Assembly: GCA_023630585.1 (NCBI GenBank)
Contig: CM042565.1
Location: 16,436,513-16,500,512, forward strand
DNA length: 64,000 nt
Direction: 5' to 3'
From: Cranoglanis bouderius
Lineage: Eukaryota; Chordata; Actinopteri; Siluriformes; Cranoglanididae
Part shown: in pieces, positions 63,690-64,000 of the stretch
Position numbering within the stretch: position 1 is the stretch's first letter
Layout: each line of letters opens with the position of its first letter
Program-made: the position numbers and the translations under genes
Notes under the pieces: generated by a model
Told to the model about the DNA's origin: nothing
The model's database searches: none
The model's input: only the letters and a program-made list of their open reading frames with translations

Positions 63690-64000
63690 CTATACACTAT
63701 ATGGCCAAAAGTATATGCACCTCTGACCATCACACCCATGTGCTTCCTTGTTGAACATCCCGTTCCAGATTTAGAGCTCCAGTCTTCTCTTCTGGTGAAG
63801 ACTTTCCACTAGATTTTGGGAGCGTGGCTGTGGGGATCTGTGTTCATTCGTCCACAAGAGCATTAGTGAGGTTGAGATCAGGCGGCGCTGATGTCGATGT
63901 GAGGAGGCTCCGGTTCCAGTTCATCCCAAAGGTGTTCAGTGGGGTTGAGGTCAGGGCTCTGTGCAGGACGCTCCAGTTCTTCCAGCCTTAACACACCATG
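63690..64000 (-). mobile_element. Tc1/mariner-type element, truncated by the window end
   Basis: Begins TACACTATATGGCCAAAAGT, a terminal repeat widespread in fish. The minus strand from about 63984 to 63883 reads LEELERPAQSPDLNPTEHLW, then DELEPEP and soon a stop, i.e. the last acidic region (PDLNPTE) of a mariner-type transposase. Probably a decayed copy inside PRRC2B intron 3. Confidence 0.8.

Overview
The window is nuclear DNA of a ray-finned fish (teleost). Genes are split by short introns with GT-AG borders, and introns and intergenic DNA are full of (TG)n, (CT)n and (TA)n microsatellites, Tc1/mariner elements, MITEs and tRNA-derived SINEs of kinds common in fish. The repeat profile would suit a catfish or another otophysan, but I cannot fix the species from sequence alone.

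Four protein-coding genes are recognisable, in the order and orientation known from human chromosome 9q34: NUP214 (+), FAM78A (-), PLPP7 (+), PRRC2B (+). NUP214 (551-28172) lacks its 5' part, which encodes the beta-propeller. The window carries 25 coding exons whose phases join into 1,376 complete codons plus a stop: a linker, a coiled-coil domain, a Ser/Pro/Thr-rich region and the FG-repeat tail ending in GWRS. FAM78A is complete in two exons on the minus strand (48881-48619 and 41208-40683, 262 aa). PLPP7, a degenerate PAP2-family nuclear-envelope protein, is complete in two exons (51739-52195 and 52919-53307, 281 aa). PRRC2B begins at 61835 after a probable noncoding first exon near 58.2-58.4 kb; only its first two coding exons are inside.

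Layout: 0.5-28.2 kb NUP214; 28.2-40.7 kb tail-to-tail intergenic DNA with large tandem arrays; 40.7-48.9 kb FAM78A with a 7.4 kb repeat-rich intron; 48.9-51.7 kb head-to-head promoter interval shared with PLPP7; 51.7-53.3 kb PLPP7; 53.3-58.2 kb intergenic with a dead Tc1 copy; 58.2 kb to the end PRRC2B. The genes form no operon or pathway. NUP214 is a nuclear pore protein, PLPP7 a nuclear-envelope protein, PRRC2B an RNA-binding or translation-related protein, and FAM78A is uncharacterised; their adjacency is ancestral vertebrate synteny.

I found no novel defence or metabolic system. The most interesting structure is repeat architecture: a three-level tandem array (31-bp monomer, 123-bp tetramer, 615-bp block) at 32.1-33.2 kb with diverged relatives flanking the last NUP214 exons; a near-perfect 79-nt hairpin in a PRRC2B intron; a MITE whose empty site can be read from neighbouring repeat units; pure pyrimidine introns; and (TG)n tracts abutting NUP214 splice acceptors.
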